Positions 26,937-36,075 of a stretch of DNA of 64,000 nucleotides are shown here, piece after piece (within the stretch, counting starts at the first letter, position 1; each line of letters opens with the position of its first letter). Both the position numbers and the translations under genes were made by a program. The stretch covers positions 1 to 64,000 of the forward strand of contig NZ_PISM01000004.1 of NCBI RefSeq assembly GCF_002929225.1, given 5' to 3'. The notes beneath the pieces were generated by a model, which was not told where the DNA came from, ran no database searches, and saw only the letters and a list, made by a program, of their open reading frames with translations. Source of the stretch: Stutzerimonas kunmingensis. Its GTDB lineage: Bacteria > Pseudomonadota > Gammaproteobacteria > Pseudomonadales > Pseudomonadaceae.

Positions 26937-27255
26937 TTTTTCTCGTGCGTTCTGCTTGTTCCTTTTGCTGCCCGCTTCGGCCTACGCGCTCGATCCCACC
27001 CGCCCGCCCGCGGCGTTCGTGACCGCGGCAGCGGAGCGCCAGGCACCGGCGACGCTGCACCTGCAAGCCATTTTCCGTGGTGCACAGAGCGCCCGGGCGG
27101 TGCTCAACGGCCAATCGCTGAGAGTCGGCGACATCCTGGCCGATGCCCGAGTCCTGGCCATCAACACGAATTCCGTCCTGATCGAGCGCGACGGCCAGCA
27201 GCAGACGCTGCGTCTGGTTGCCCCGATCATTACTCCGAGCCAAGTCCGACCATGA
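26929..27255 (+). CDS. mshK: MSHA biogenesis protein MshK (PilP-like)
   Basis: A 108-residue exported protein. A signal peptide (AFCLFLLLPASAYA) is followed by LDPTRPP, a typical start of PilP/GspC-like domains, and the strand-rich LQAIFRGAQSARAVLNGQ...VGDILADARVLAIN motif, which binds secretin in homologues. The start is GTG 26929 or TTG 26926; both overlap mshJ. It overlaps mshL by 4 bases. Confidence 0.8.
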   Translation: MSDFSRAFCLFLLLPASAYALDPTRPPAAFVTAAAERQAPATLHLQAIFRGAQSARAVLNGQSLRVGDILADARVLAINTNSVLIERDGQQQTLRLVAPIITPSQVRP

Positions 27256-28853
27256 TGCCGACCCTTTTTCCACGTCTCGGCTTGCTGAGCCTGTTCTGCC
27301 TGCTGGCCGCCTGCCAGACATTCGAGGACGGCGACAAGCGCCTCTACGAGCAGAGCAACCGTCTGTTCGAGGAAAGCCTGCAGCAGACCCAGGCCAAGGC
27401 GCTGCCGCCGCCGTCGGTACAGGCTGCGCTGATTCCGCCGCTGAGTGTCGACGGCAGCTCGGCGGTCAGTGGCCCGCGCTTCGATGTGGTCGCCAACGAC
27501 ATGCCGGCCCGCGAATTCTTCCTCAGCCTGATGGACAACGCCGGGCAGAACCTGCTGGTACACCCAGCGGTGACCGGCAACATAACCTTCAGCTTGCGCA
27601 ACGTGACGCTGGAAGAGGTCCTCGCGGCGGTGCGCGACAGCTACGGCTACGACTATCGCCGCACCAGCTATGGCTACCAAATCCAGGCCAATACCGCAGT
27701 CACCCGCACCTATGACCTGAACTACCTCAACCTGCAGCGACAGGGCATGACCGATACTCGGGTCAGCTCCGGTCAAGTCACCACCAGCGACAACACCGAC
27801 ACCGGTGCAGGCGGAACCACGACCAACTCGACCTCCAGCACCGTCAACGCCAGTCAGCTGCTGACCAGCAGCAGCGTCGACTTCTGGAGTGAAGTGCGCG
27901 AGGTCGTGGCGATGATGATCGGCAGCGAGGCGGACAACAGCGTGGTGGTCAACCCTCAGGCCGGACTGCTGGTGGTTCGAGCATCCAGTGCCGACCAGCA
28001 GAACGTCGAGCGCTTCCTGCAGCAGGCGCAGCGCAACCTGCAGCGGCAGGTGATTCTGGAAACCAAGATTCTCGAAGTGAGCCTGTCCGACGGCTTCCAG
28101 TCCGGGATCAACTGGGCGCAGCTGGGTTCCATGGGCAACGCCGACTTCGCGCTGGGTGTACAGGGCGATACGCTGGATGGCGTCAACAATGTCGGTGGCG
28201 TGTTCAGCGCTGCGGTCAGCGTCGGCGACTTCAGCGGCGTGCTGCAGCTGCTGGAAACCCAGGGCGATGTGCGGGTGCTTTCCAGTCCGCGGATTTCCAC
28301 TCTCAACAACCAGAAGGCCGTGATCAAGGTCGGCACCGACGAGTTCTTCGTCACCGACGTTTCGACCACCACCACCTCGCTGGCGGGCGGCACCACCGCG
28401 CCGGATCTGGACATCACCCTGACGCCGTTCTTCTCCGGTATCTCGCTGGACGTCACCCCGCAGATCGACGAGAACGACCAGGTCACGCTGCACGTCCGTC
28501 CGACCGTCAGCCGCGTTCAGGATCAGAACAAGAGTATCCAGCTGGGCGGTTCCGACAACGTCTTCAACCTGCCGCTGGCGCTGTCCACCACGCGCCAGTC
28601 GGATTCCATCGTGCGCGCGCGCAGCGGCCAGGTTGTGGTCATCGGTGGCCTGCTGGAAAACCGCAACAGCAACAACGACGCCAACATTCCCTGGGCCTCC
28701 AAGCTGCCCATCGTCGGCAGCCTGTTCCAGCAGCAACGCAAATCGCTCGAGCAGACCGAGCTGGTCATCCTGGTGCGCCCGCAGGTGATCGACGATCAGG
28801 TCTGGCTCGACGAGCTGCGCCGCAGCGCCGATTCGTTCCGGCAGGTCAGGTAA
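27252..28853 (+). CDS. mshL: MSHA secretin MshL
   Basis: A 533-residue outer-membrane secretin that forms the pilus exit channel. It opens with a lipoprotein signal (FCLLAAC, Cys21), then N0/STN-type domains (FDVVANDMPAREFFLSLMDN), a Ser/Thr/Gly-rich linker (residues 170-205), and the secretin core with VLSSPRISTLNNQKAVIKVG and VVIGGLLENRNSNND near the C-terminus. The order and length agree with MshL/PilQ-like proteins. It overlaps mshK and precedes mshM by 8 bases. Confidence 0.92.
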   Translation: MMPTLFPRLGLLSLFCLLAACQTFEDGDKRLYEQSNRLFEESLQQTQAKALPPPSVQAALIPPLSVDGSSAVSGPRFDVVANDMPAREFFLSLMDNAGQNLLVHPAVTGNITFSLRNVTLEEVLAAVRDSYGYDYRRTSYGYQIQANTAVTRTYDLNYLNLQRQGMTDTRVSSGQVTTSDNTDTGAGGTTTNSTSSTVNASQLLTSSSVDFWSEVREVVAMMIGSEADNSVVVNPQAGLLVVRASSADQQNVERFLQQAQRNLQRQVILETKILEVSLSDGFQSGINWAQLGSMGNADFALGVQGDTLDGVNNVGGVFSAAVSVGDFSGVLQLLETQGDVRVLSSPRISTLNNQKAVIKVGTDEFFVTDVSTTTTSLAGGTTAPDLDITLTPFFSGISLDVTPQIDENDQVTLHVRPTVSRVQDQNKSIQLGGSDNVFNLPLALSTTRQSDSIVRARSGQVVVIGGLLENRNSNNDANIPWASKLPIVGSLFQQQRKSLEQTELVILVRPQVIDDQVWLDELRRSADSFRQVR

Positions 28854-28861
28854 GCATCGGT

Positions 28862-29791
28862 ATGTACGAAGCATTCTTCGGCCTGCAGGAAAAGCCATTC
28901 GCATTGACGCCGAATACCGGCTTCATGGTTCGCCTGCCGCCTTACCAGGCGTGCCTGAACCTGCTGCGCGTGGCTCTGGCCGAAGGCGAGGGCTTCATCA
29001 AGGTGACCGGCGAAGTGGGCACCGGCAAGACCCTGCTCTGCCGCGCGCTGCTCAAGCAACTGGATGCCGAACACTACCAGCTCGCCTGGCTGCCGAATCC
29101 GGCGCTCGGACCCATGGCGCTGCGCCAGGCGCTGGCCCATGAGCTGCATGTGCCGCGGGTCGAGCAGCTGGATAACCATGGGCTGCTGACGGCACTGCAT
29201 CGCCGGCTGATCGAGCTGGCCGGCCAGGGCAAGAGCACCGTGCTGTTGATCGATGAGGCGCAGGCGCTGCCACCGGCCACGCTGGAGGCCCTGCGACTGC
29301 TGACCAATCTGGAAACCGAGCAGCGCAAACTGCTGCAGGTGGTGCTGTTCGGCCAGCCTGAACTGGACGCTACGCTGGCCAGCGAAAATTTCCGGCAATT
29401 GCGCCAGCGCATCACATTCTCCTATCGCCTGCGCCCGCTGGATGTCAGCGATGCCAGGCGTTACCTGCATGAGCGCCTGGCGGTTGCCGGTTATCAAGGT
29501 GAACCGCTGTTCAAGCCGGCCGCGATTCGCCTGCTGGTCAAGGGCAGCGGTGGCATCCCGCGGTTGCTCAACATCCTGGCCAACAAGTGCCTGATGGCGG
29601 CGTTTGGCGAAGGCCAGCGACGGGTCGGCAGCCGCCACGTACGCCGTGCCCTGGCCGATACCGAGGGTGCGCGACCGTTCCTGCGTGCAGCCCTTCCGTT
29701 GCGTTGGGCATTGCTGGCGGGTGCGGCAACCTTGAGCCTGCTGTTGAGTGCATTGCCATGGCTGTCGCAGCTGGCCGAGGTGCGGCCATGA
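28862..29791 (+). CDS. mshM: MSHA biogenesis AAA ATPase MshM (ExeA-like)
   Basis: A 309-residue protein starting MYEAFFGLQEKPFALTP, typical of the ExeA/MshM group. Walker A is GEVGTGKTLL (residues 49-58) and Walker B is STVLLIDEAQALP. A C-terminal membrane helix (about 280-300) anchors it in the inner membrane, but the peptidoglycan-binding domain of ExeA is missing, as is usual for MshM. It probably helps secretin placement. Its stop overlaps the mshN start (ATGA). Confidence 0.9.
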   Translation: MYEAFFGLQEKPFALTPNTGFMVRLPPYQACLNLLRVALAEGEGFIKVTGEVGTGKTLLCRALLKQLDAEHYQLAWLPNPALGPMALRQALAHELHVPRVEQLDNHGLLTALHRRLIELAGQGKSTVLLIDEAQALPPATLEALRLLTNLETEQRKLLQVVLFGQPELDATLASENFRQLRQRITFSYRLRPLDVSDARRYLHERLAVAGYQGEPLFKPAAIRLLVKGSGGIPRLLNILANKCLMAAFGEGQRRVGSRHVRRALADTEGARPFLRAALPLRWALLAGAATLSLLLSALPWLSQLAEVRP

Positions 29792-31152
29792 GCCTGGTCA
29801 ACGACATGCTGCGCGATCTCGAAGCGCGCGGCGCGGCATCCGGCGGGCAGAGCCCGTTCCTCGACATGCAGGCTGTCGATGAAACAGCCGCAACGCGGCG
29901 TCAGCGATCGGCACGGTTGCGCCGCTGGTTGTTGCCGCTGGCTATCGGGGCGTTGGTCGCCGCGGCATCGGTGGTGCTGTTCGAACGTTTCGCGCAAGCC
30001 CCGGCTGTGCAGGAGTCACCTGCTGCCGCCCCGGTGGTCGCTGCGGTGCCTGCAACTCAGCTCCTCGACGTCTTGCCGCAGCAAGACGGTGGCCGTTTCG
30101 TGCTGCAGTTGCTGCTGGATCGCTCGATCAGCTATCAGCGCACCGACGAAGGCGGCGCGATCAGTCTGCGTCTGCCGGATGTGACGCTCGTCGATGGCCC
30201 GCGAAACGGCCGCGTGGAGAGCAATGGCCTAAGCCTGTCCTGGCGAGTGGAACAGCAGGGCGACCAGGTGCAGGTGCTGCTGCTCGGCATGACCGATCGC
30301 CTCGACGTGCGTGATCGGCTCGAGCCGGCCGCTGGCCATGCGCAGCTCTGGCTGGAAGTCCACATGGATGGCGCACCAGCGGCCGTCCCTGAGGACTTGG
30401 ACCTGCCTTTCGCCGAGCCGGCGCTGGACGAAGCGAGCCTGCCTGAGTGGGTCACCCGCACCGCGCCTGACGCACAGACCGCGCCGGTTATCGCGCCGGA
30501 TGTGCAGCCGGTCACCGAGCCGGCCTCGGCGCCGGTTGCCAGACCCCGGGTTGCCACCAAACCCACCGTGCAGATCGGCAGTCATCGACCGGACCCGCTG
30601 GCCCAGGCGCGCGATGCGCTGCAACAGCAGAACTTCCCCCGTGCCATCGAGCTGCTGCAGGCGCTCCATGCCGCACAGCCGGACAACGCCGAGGCGGCCC
30701 GCTGGTTGGCTCGTGCTTACCTGGCGGCTGGACAGATCGGGCCATTGCTTGAGTGGCTGCCGGCCCGGCTGCAGAGCCGGCCGTTCGATGCCGAGCTGCG
30801 TATGCTGCTCGCCCGTGGCCAGCTGCAGAGCGGCGACAAACAGACGGCGCTCGCCACCCTGGTGCAGAACGCGCCGTCGCTGGCCAGCGATCCCGGCTAT
30901 CACGCGTTGCTGGCAGCTCTGCAGCAGCAGGTCGGCGACTGGGCCGGCAGCGCTGCGGTTTATCGCCAGCTGGTGGCTCTTCAGCCGCAGCAGGCGGCCT
31001 GGCAGCTGGGCTTGGCCATCGCGCTGGAACAGATCGATCAACCCGCCCGGGCGGCGCGCCACTACCGTCTGGCCGCGCAAGGGCAGGGGCTCGATGACAA
31101 CTCGCGGCGCTTCGCCGCCGAACGTGCCGGCGTACTCGGAGGTGCCCGATGA
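29788..31152 (+). CDS. mshN: MSHA biogenesis protein MshN, TPR protein
   Basis: A 454-residue bitopic protein. The start MSLVNDMLRDLEAR is the hallmark of MshN/GspB-type proteins; a membrane helix lies at about 46-66; a proline/alanine-rich linker follows (residues 195-260); the C-terminal half contains tetratricopeptide repeats (ALQQQNFPRAIELLQALHAA and following). It likely bridges inner-membrane parts and secretin. The frame is open upstream to 29587, but the ATGA overlap with mshM and family similarity support 29788. It overlaps mshE by 4 bases. Confidence 0.88.
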   Translation: MSLVNDMLRDLEARGAASGGQSPFLDMQAVDETAATRRQRSARLRRWLLPLAIGALVAAASVVLFERFAQAPAVQESPAAAPVVAAVPATQLLDVLPQQDGGRFVLQLLLDRSISYQRTDEGGAISLRLPDVTLVDGPRNGRVESNGLSLSWRVEQQGDQVQVLLLGMTDRLDVRDRLEPAAGHAQLWLEVHMDGAPAAVPEDLDLPFAEPALDEASLPEWVTRTAPDAQTAPVIAPDVQPVTEPASAPVARPRVATKPTVQIGSHRPDPLAQARDALQQQNFPRAIELLQALHAAQPDNAEAARWLARAYLAAGQIGPLLEWLPARLQSRPFDAELRMLLARGQLQSGDKQTALATLVQNAPSLASDPGYHALLAALQQQVGDWAGSAAVYRQLVALQPQQAAWQLGLAIALEQIDQPARAARHYRLAAQGQGLDDNSRRFAAERAGVLGGAR

Positions 31153-32873
31153 CCGCGCAAGACATGCGCCAGCGCAAGATTCGTCTCGGCGATCTGCTGG
31201 TCCAGGCCGGCCTTATAAGCGAGGCGCAGCTGCAGCAGGCGCTGCAGGACCAGAAGCGCACCGGCTCCAAGCTCGGGCGCACGGTACTGGACCTCGGCTT
31301 CATCGACGAAGGCCGCCTGCTGCGTGCGCTGTCCGAGCAGCTGCAGATTCCCTTCGTCGAACTCAAGCACTACAAGTTTGACAACCAGCTGACCCAGAGC
31401 CTGCCCGAGGCGGTCGCCCGGCGCTTCCGGGTGATAGTGCTGTCCCGCCAGGGCGATGGTTTGCTGGTGGGCATGACCGACCCGCTGGACATCTTCGCCC
31501 AGGACGAGATCGAGCGCCTGCTCGGCAAGCGCGTCCACCCGGCGGTGGTGCGTGAAAGCGAGCTGCTCGGCGCGCTGGACCAGCTTTACCGCCGTACCAG
31601 TGAGATCGCCTCGCTGGCCGGCGAGCTGGAAGGTGAGCTGCAGGAAAGCGACTTCGACCTCTCGCGCCTCGGCGAAAGCAACAGCGATGCGCCGGTGGTG
31701 CGCCTGCTGCAGACGCTGTTCGAGGACGCCGTGCAGATGAAGGCCTCGGACATTCACATCGAACCGGACGAAGGCGTGGTGCGGATTCGCCAGCGTATCG
31801 ACGGCGTGCTCAACGAACAGGTGATGAAGGAGCACCGTGTGGCTTCGGCGCTGGTCATGCGCCTGAAGATCATGTCCGGCCTGGATATCTCGGAAAAACG
31901 CCTGCCGCAGGACGGCCGTTTCAACATCCGCGTGAAAAACCGCAACCTCGATGTGCGGGTTTCCACCATGCCGGTGCAGTTCGGCGAATCGGTGGTCATG
32001 CGTCTGCTCGACCAGAGCGGCGCGATGTTCAAACTCGAAGGTACCGGCATGCCGCCGGCGATGCTCGAGCGCTTCCGGCGCCTGTTGCAGCGTCCGCACG
32101 GCATGGTGCTGGTCACCGGCCCGACCGGCTCGGGCAAGACCACCACGCTCTACGCCGGGCTTTCCGAGCTGAACAGCCCGGAGAAGAAGATCATCACCGT
32201 CGAGGACCCGGTGGAGTACCGCCTGCCGCGGGTCAACCAGGTGCAGGTCAACGCCAAGATCGAGTTGACCTTCGCCCGCGTGCTGCGCGCCGCCTTGCGT
32301 CAGGACCCTGACATCGTCCTGGTTGGTGAGATCCGTGATCAGGAAACCGCCGAAATCGGCCTGCGCGCCGCACTGACCGGCCACCTCGTACTCTCGACGC
32401 TGCACACCAACGATGCCCTGACCTCGGCCATGCGCCTGATCGACATGGGCGTCGAGCCCTTCCTCGTCGCCACCGCACTGAATGCGGTGCTCGCCCAGCG
32501 TCTGATACGCCGCGTGTGCGAAAACTGCATGGAGGACGATCAGCCCGATCCTCGGCAACTGGCCTGGCTGGAAGCGCTGCACGGCGGCTCGCTGCGCGAC
32601 CACCGTTTCAAGCGCGGCACTGGTTGTCATCAATGCCACAACAGCGGCTATGCCGGCCGTGTCGGTGTGTACGAGCTGCTGGAACTGGACGAACCGATGA
32701 TCGCCGCGCTTCGTCGGGGTGATCCGCAAGGCTTCGCCGAGGCCGCGCGCCAGCAGGCGCACTATCGACCACTGGCGGCGTGCGCGCTGGATTACGCCAT
32801 CGCCGGCGTCACCAGTATCGAAGAGGTGCTGAAGGTCTGCGCCACCCTGGTGGACGACGAGGTGGTCGCGTGA
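31149..32873 (+). CDS. mshE: MSHA pilus extension ATPase MshE
   Basis: A 574-residue hexameric GspE/PilB-type ATPase. Residues 11-61 contain two MshEN-type motifs in tandem: RLGDLLVQAGLISEAQLQQA and KLGRTVLDLGFIDEGRLLRA, the signature that binds c-di-GMP in Vibrio cholerae MshE. Then Walker A GPTGSGKTTTLY, Asp and His boxes, Walker B LVGEIRDQETAEI, and a four-cysteine zinc site (CENC...CHQC) near residue 470. This predicts that pilus extension is directly activated by c-di-GMP. Overlaps mshN; followed by an 82-base gap before mshG. Confidence 0.93.
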   Translation: MTAQDMRQRKIRLGDLLVQAGLISEAQLQQALQDQKRTGSKLGRTVLDLGFIDEGRLLRALSEQLQIPFVELKHYKFDNQLTQSLPEAVARRFRVIVLSRQGDGLLVGMTDPLDIFAQDEIERLLGKRVHPAVVRESELLGALDQLYRRTSEIASLAGELEGELQESDFDLSRLGESNSDAPVVRLLQTLFEDAVQMKASDIHIEPDEGVVRIRQRIDGVLNEQVMKEHRVASALVMRLKIMSGLDISEKRLPQDGRFNIRVKNRNLDVRVSTMPVQFGESVVMRLLDQSGAMFKLEGTGMPPAMLERFRRLLQRPHGMVLVTGPTGSGKTTTLYAGLSELNSPEKKIITVEDPVEYRLPRVNQVQVNAKIELTFARVLRAALRQDPDIVLVGEIRDQETAEIGLRAALTGHLVLSTLHTNDALTSAMRLIDMGVEPFLVATALNAVLAQRLIRRVCENCMEDDQPDPRQLAWLEALHGGSLRDHRFKRGTGCHQCHNSGYAGRVGVYELLELDEPMIAALRRGDPQGFAEAARQQAHYRPLAACALDYAIAGVTSIEEVLKVCATLVDDEVVA

Positions 32874-32954
32874 TCGCCGCTAGTCTCCTGCCTATCGCGG
32901 CCGTAGGCGCCAGCGCCACGGGCGCCGTCCGGTCGCTTCGCGGGGAGCCTGCCG

Positions 32955-34193
32955 ATGCCTAGCTTCCGCTATACCGGCCGCGATATGCGCGGCGCACGGG
33001 TCAGCGGCGCGCTCGATGGCGCCAGCGCTGACGCCGTGGCCAGCGAGCTGGTGTCGCGCCAGATCACCCCGCTGACCATCGATGCGGAGCGTGCCCAGGC
33101 CGATAGCGTCGACGTGTTTGCCGTACTGCGCGAGAAGCTGCGGCGCAAACGTGTCGATCTGGACGAACTGATCATCTTCAGCCGCCAGATGTACAGCCTG
33201 AACAAGGCCGGCGTGCCGATCATCCGCGCCATCGGCGGTCTGGCCGAATCCAATCGCAACCTGTATTTCCGCGGCATCCTGCAGGACGTGCGCGCCAGCC
33301 TCGAAAGCGGCCAGTCCATGGCGGTCGCGCTGAACGCGCATCCCAAGGTGTTCAACAATCTGTTTGTCAGCATGGTCAGCGTCGGTGAGAACACCGGCCA
33401 GCTCGACCAGGCGTTCAAGCAGCTGTCTGCCTATCTCGAGCTGGAGCGCGAGACCCGCAAGCGCATCAAGCAGGCCACGCGTTATCCGATCTTCGTGCTG
33501 GTGGCCATGGGAGTGGCGCTGGGTGTCATCAATCTCTTGGTGATCCCGGCGTTCGCCAAGGTCTTCGCCCAGTTCCACGCGCAACTGCCGTGGGCCACGC
33601 GCGTGCTGATCGGCACCTCCAACTTCATGCGCGACTATTGGTGGCTGTTGCTGCTGGGCATCGTCGGTGGGCTTTACGCCTTCTTCAAGTGGATCGAAAC
33701 CGACGCCGGTCGACTGCGCTGGGACCGCATCAAGCTGCGCCTGCCCATAGTCGGCGGCATCTTCGAACGTATCGCCCTGGCGCGCTTCACCCGCACCTTC
33801 GCGATGATGTATCGCGCCGGCGTGCCGCTGCTGCAGACGCTCTCGATCAACAGCGCCAGCGTCGGCAACCAGCATATCGGCCAGGCGATTCTCGGCATTC
33901 GCGAAAGCGTCGAACGCGGCGAAGCGCTGACCCGCTCGGCGCATAACTCCGGCCTGTTCACCCCATTGGTACTGCAGATGATGGCCGTCGGCGAAGAAAC
34001 CGGCGCGCTGGACGACCTGTTCATCGAAGTCGCCGACTTCTACGAGCAGGAAGTCGACTACGACCTTAAACAGCTGGCTGATGCCATTGAGCCAATCCTT
34101 ATCGTGGCCATGGGCGTGATGGTGCTGATTCTTGCGCTGGGCGTGTTCCTGCCCATGTGGGAACTCGGCGGCGCGGCGCAGGGGAGGGGCTGA
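32955..34193 (+). CDS. mshG: MSHA inner-membrane platform protein MshG
   Basis: A 412-residue PilC/GspF-type protein with two homologous cytoplasmic domains (FSRQMYSLNKAGVPIIRAI and FTRTFAMMYRAGVPLLQTL) and three membrane helices (about 170-195, 220-240, 375-400). It organises pilin addition together with MshE. GGGAG lies 8 bases before the ATG. The 82 bases upstream hold a GGCGCC-rich inverted repeat. No mshF-like gene follows it, unlike in Vibrio. Confidence 0.92.
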   Translation: MPSFRYTGRDMRGARVSGALDGASADAVASELVSRQITPLTIDAERAQADSVDVFAVLREKLRRKRVDLDELIIFSRQMYSLNKAGVPIIRAIGGLAESNRNLYFRGILQDVRASLESGQSMAVALNAHPKVFNNLFVSMVSVGENTGQLDQAFKQLSAYLELERETRKRIKQATRYPIFVLVAMGVALGVINLLVIPAFAKVFAQFHAQLPWATRVLIGTSNFMRDYWWLLLLGIVGGLYAFFKWIETDAGRLRWDRIKLRLPIVGGIFERIALARFTRTFAMMYRAGVPLLQTLSINSASVGNQHIGQAILGIRESVERGEALTRSAHNSGLFTPLVLQMMAVGEETGALDDLFIEVADFYEQEVDYDLKQLADAIEPILIVAMGVMVLILALGVFLPMWELGGAAQGRG

Positions 34194-34270
34194 TGAAAGG
34201 CGACCAAATGGCAACCAACAGCGAGCGATTGCGCACGGCGATTGCTAAAGCACGGCAAAGCGAGGGCGAC

Positions 34271-34819
34271 ATGACGGCAAACCGACAATCAGGCAGATAC
34301 GCGCAGGCAGGCTTCACCATGATCGAACTGGTGGTGGTCATCGCCATCCTCGGCATTCTCGCCGCCGTGGCGCTGCCGCACTTCATCGACTCCGCCAAGG
34401 ACGCCCACCGCTCCACCGTGCGCAGCGCCGGCGGCGCCTTCACCTCGGCGGTATCCCTGGTGCGCGGCCAGTACGAACTCAACCGCAACGGCGGCCACAA
34501 CAGTTGCGTGGCCGGCAACTGCCAGATCAACGTCATCGGCTATGGCAACGGCACCGTGGACGTCAACACCCTCGGCTGGCCCGTCGGCACTGAACGCAGC
34601 GGCAACCCCGGCCCCATCACCAGCATGAGCCAGCAGGAATGCCTGAATCTCTGGGCCAACCTGCTGCAAGCCTCGGCGGCCAGCGTCACCGGCGCCAACC
34701 CCACCTTCCGCGCCGAGGCCCAGGGCCACCGCTGCCTCTACCGCTACACCCTCGATGGCAACGACGATTTCATCGAGTACAACAGCAACACCGGCGAAGT
34801 CGCCGTAACCTTTGAATAA
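34271..34819 (+). CDS. mshB: Prepilin MshB
   Basis: A 182-residue type IV prepilin. The leader MTANRQSGRYAQAG ends at the prepilin peptidase site, followed by FTMIELVVVIAILGILAAVA with the conserved Glu5. Four cysteines occur in the globular part. I start at ATG 34271, which has GAGGG 5 bases upstream and gives a leader of normal length; earlier in-frame ATGs (34208, 34193) would make an unusually long leader, although 34193 overlaps the mshG stop. By position between mshG and mshA it is mshB. Confidence 0.82.
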   Translation: MTANRQSGRYAQAGFTMIELVVVIAILGILAAVALPHFIDSAKDAHRSTVRSAGGAFTSAVSLVRGQYELNRNGGHNSCVAGNCQINVIGYGNGTVDVNTLGWPVGTERSGNPGPITSMSQQECLNLWANLLQASAASVTGANPTFRAEAQGHRCLYRYTLDGNDDFIEYNSNTGEVAVTFE

Positions 34820-34838
34820 CGCAAGAAGGAGCAACACC

Positions 34839-35297
34839 ATGAAAAAGCAACAAGCGGGTTTCACCATGATCGAGTTGATTATGGTGATTGTAATTCTGGG
34901 GATCTTGGCAGCGTTTGCGTTGCCGAGGTTTGCGAACTTTGGAACTGATGCACGTGCTGCAGCTATCCAAGGTTTGGCAGGAACAGTTAGAAGTGCTTCG
35001 GCAATCGTTCACTCGGCCTGGCTGGCAAATGGTGGTACTGGTACGACTGTGACACTCGAAGGAGCGACAGTTACTACGACTACTAATGGCTATGCTGTTG
35101 CTACTGCTGCAGGAATTGGAGCGGCGATAGATGTGGATGGCTTTAACGGTACACCTGACACAGGAGAAATTGTTTATGTGCCGGCGGATTACACTGGTAC
35201 TGACTGCTCAGTTACTTACATTCAGGCAGATCCTGCGGCCACAGATCCAGAAGATCGAGTTCCGCAGATTAATGTGCTTGATGCCTGCGCAGGTTAA
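34839..35297 (+). CDS. mshA: Major MSHA pilin MshA
   Basis: A 152-residue prepilin with a short leader (MKKQQAG), then FTMIELIMVIVILGILAAFA, and a Thr/Gly/Ala-rich globular domain with two cysteines (DCSVTY and DACAG) that can form the C-terminal disulfide loop. AAGGAG precedes the ATG at 34839 at good spacing, the strongest site of the pilin block, as expected for the major subunit. Base composition beyond the conserved N-terminal helix is clearly AT-richer than mshB or mshG, suggesting exchange or diversification. Confidence 0.9.
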   Translation: MKKQQAGFTMIELIMVIVILGILAAFALPRFANFGTDARAAAIQGLAGTVRSASAIVHSAWLANGGTGTTVTLEGATVTTTTNGYAVATAAGIGAAIDVDGFNGTPDTGEIVYVPADYTGTDCSVTYIQADPAATDPEDRVPQINVLDACAG

Positions 35298-35470
35298 TTA
35301 ATATATGGGGCGGCGCAATCCGCCGCAGCTTAAAGCCCGTTCGGCTTACGGCTAGCGGGTTTCACCCGCCCTACGCTACACCGCAATCCGGCTTCTGGCC
35401 GGGTTGCCACAAATTTCCGGAGGCGGGTCGATTCCCGCCTCCAACCCGCTTCTATAAGAAGGGCAGGCCA
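35298..35470. repeat. Palindromic repeat cluster between mshA and mshC
   Basis: 173 bases with several inverted repeats: GCGGCG/CGCCGC (about 35310-35326), a REP-like AGCGGGTTTCACCCGCC (about 35355), and GGAGGCGGG/CCCGCCTCC (about 35420-35443). There is no T-tract. These could protect or terminate the mshA message so that the pilin is made in excess over the minor pilins. Confidence 0.6.
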
Positions 35471-35932
35471 ATGGTTGAACAACGCGGTTTTACAATCGTC
35501 GAGTTGATCATGGTGATCGTCATCATCGGCATCCTCGCCGCCGTTGCTGGGCCGCGCTTCTTTAGCAAAAGCAATTTCGATGAACGCTTCTATTTTGAAG
35601 AGGTTCTTTCGTCTGTTCGTTATGCGCAGAAACTGGCAGTGGCGAGTGGCTGTCTAATAAGAGTTACTGTTAATAGTAGCGGCTATTCGCTGGCTTATGG
35701 GGCTGGAGCTTGCAGTAGTGTTCAGATCAAAGATCCCTCTGGTAATGAATACCCAATTAAGCCTCCGGCTAATGTTGCTGTGCAGAGTGGAATGGATATC
35801 GAGTTCAATTCGCTGGGCTGCATTGCAAATAATTCCTCCATTAATTGCAGCAGCGGGAATAACACCGTCACGGTCGGAACCTTTTCATTCAAGGTCCACG
35901 CCGCCACCGGCTTTATCGAGGTCACCCCATGA
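35471..35932 (+). CDS. mshC: Minor prepilin MshC
   Basis: A 153-residue prepilin with a very short leader (MVEQRG), then FTIVELIMVIVIIGILAAVA. The globular part has GspH/FimT-like features (RYAQKLAVASGC) and five cysteines. The coding sequence is AT-rich after the conserved helix, as in mshA. GGGCAGG lies about 8 bases before the ATG. Its stop overlaps an ATG at 35929 (ATGA) that opens the frame of the next prepilin. Confidence 0.82.
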   Translation: MVEQRGFTIVELIMVIVIIGILAAVAGPRFFSKSNFDERFYFEEVLSSVRYAQKLAVASGCLIRVTVNSSGYSLAYGAGACSSVQIKDPSGNEYPIKPPANVAVQSGMDIEFNSLGCIANNSSINCSSGNNTVTVGTFSFKVHAATGFIEVTP

Positions 35933-35996
35933 CCGCCCGGCCAATCACCTGCCCAACAAGGCCAACCGGCAAACCAATCGGCCGCAAACTCCGCAG

Positions 35997-36022
35997 GGTG
36001 GATGACGCTTCACCCATCCACC
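35997..36022. repeat. REP-like palindrome in front of the extra prepilin
   Basis: GGTGGATG, a 10-base middle, CATCCACC. A further inverted pair CCCTGTG...CACAGGG follows at about 36055-36100. Both lie within the frame that is open from 35929, so if that start is used they are translated into the leader. Confidence 0.65.
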
Positions 36023-36075
36023 AACGCACCAACCACCGGAGTCGCAGCGGAAAACCCTGTGCGGCTTTCCACGGG

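Noticed and set aside
26982-28904. 640-codon minus-strand open frame
   Set aside because: Antisense to mshK and mshL; composition is His/Gln/Arg-rich shadow sequence, and the plus strand encodes a textbook secretin.
31062-32762. 566-codon minus-strand open frame
   Set aside because: Antisense to mshE, whose motifs are complete.
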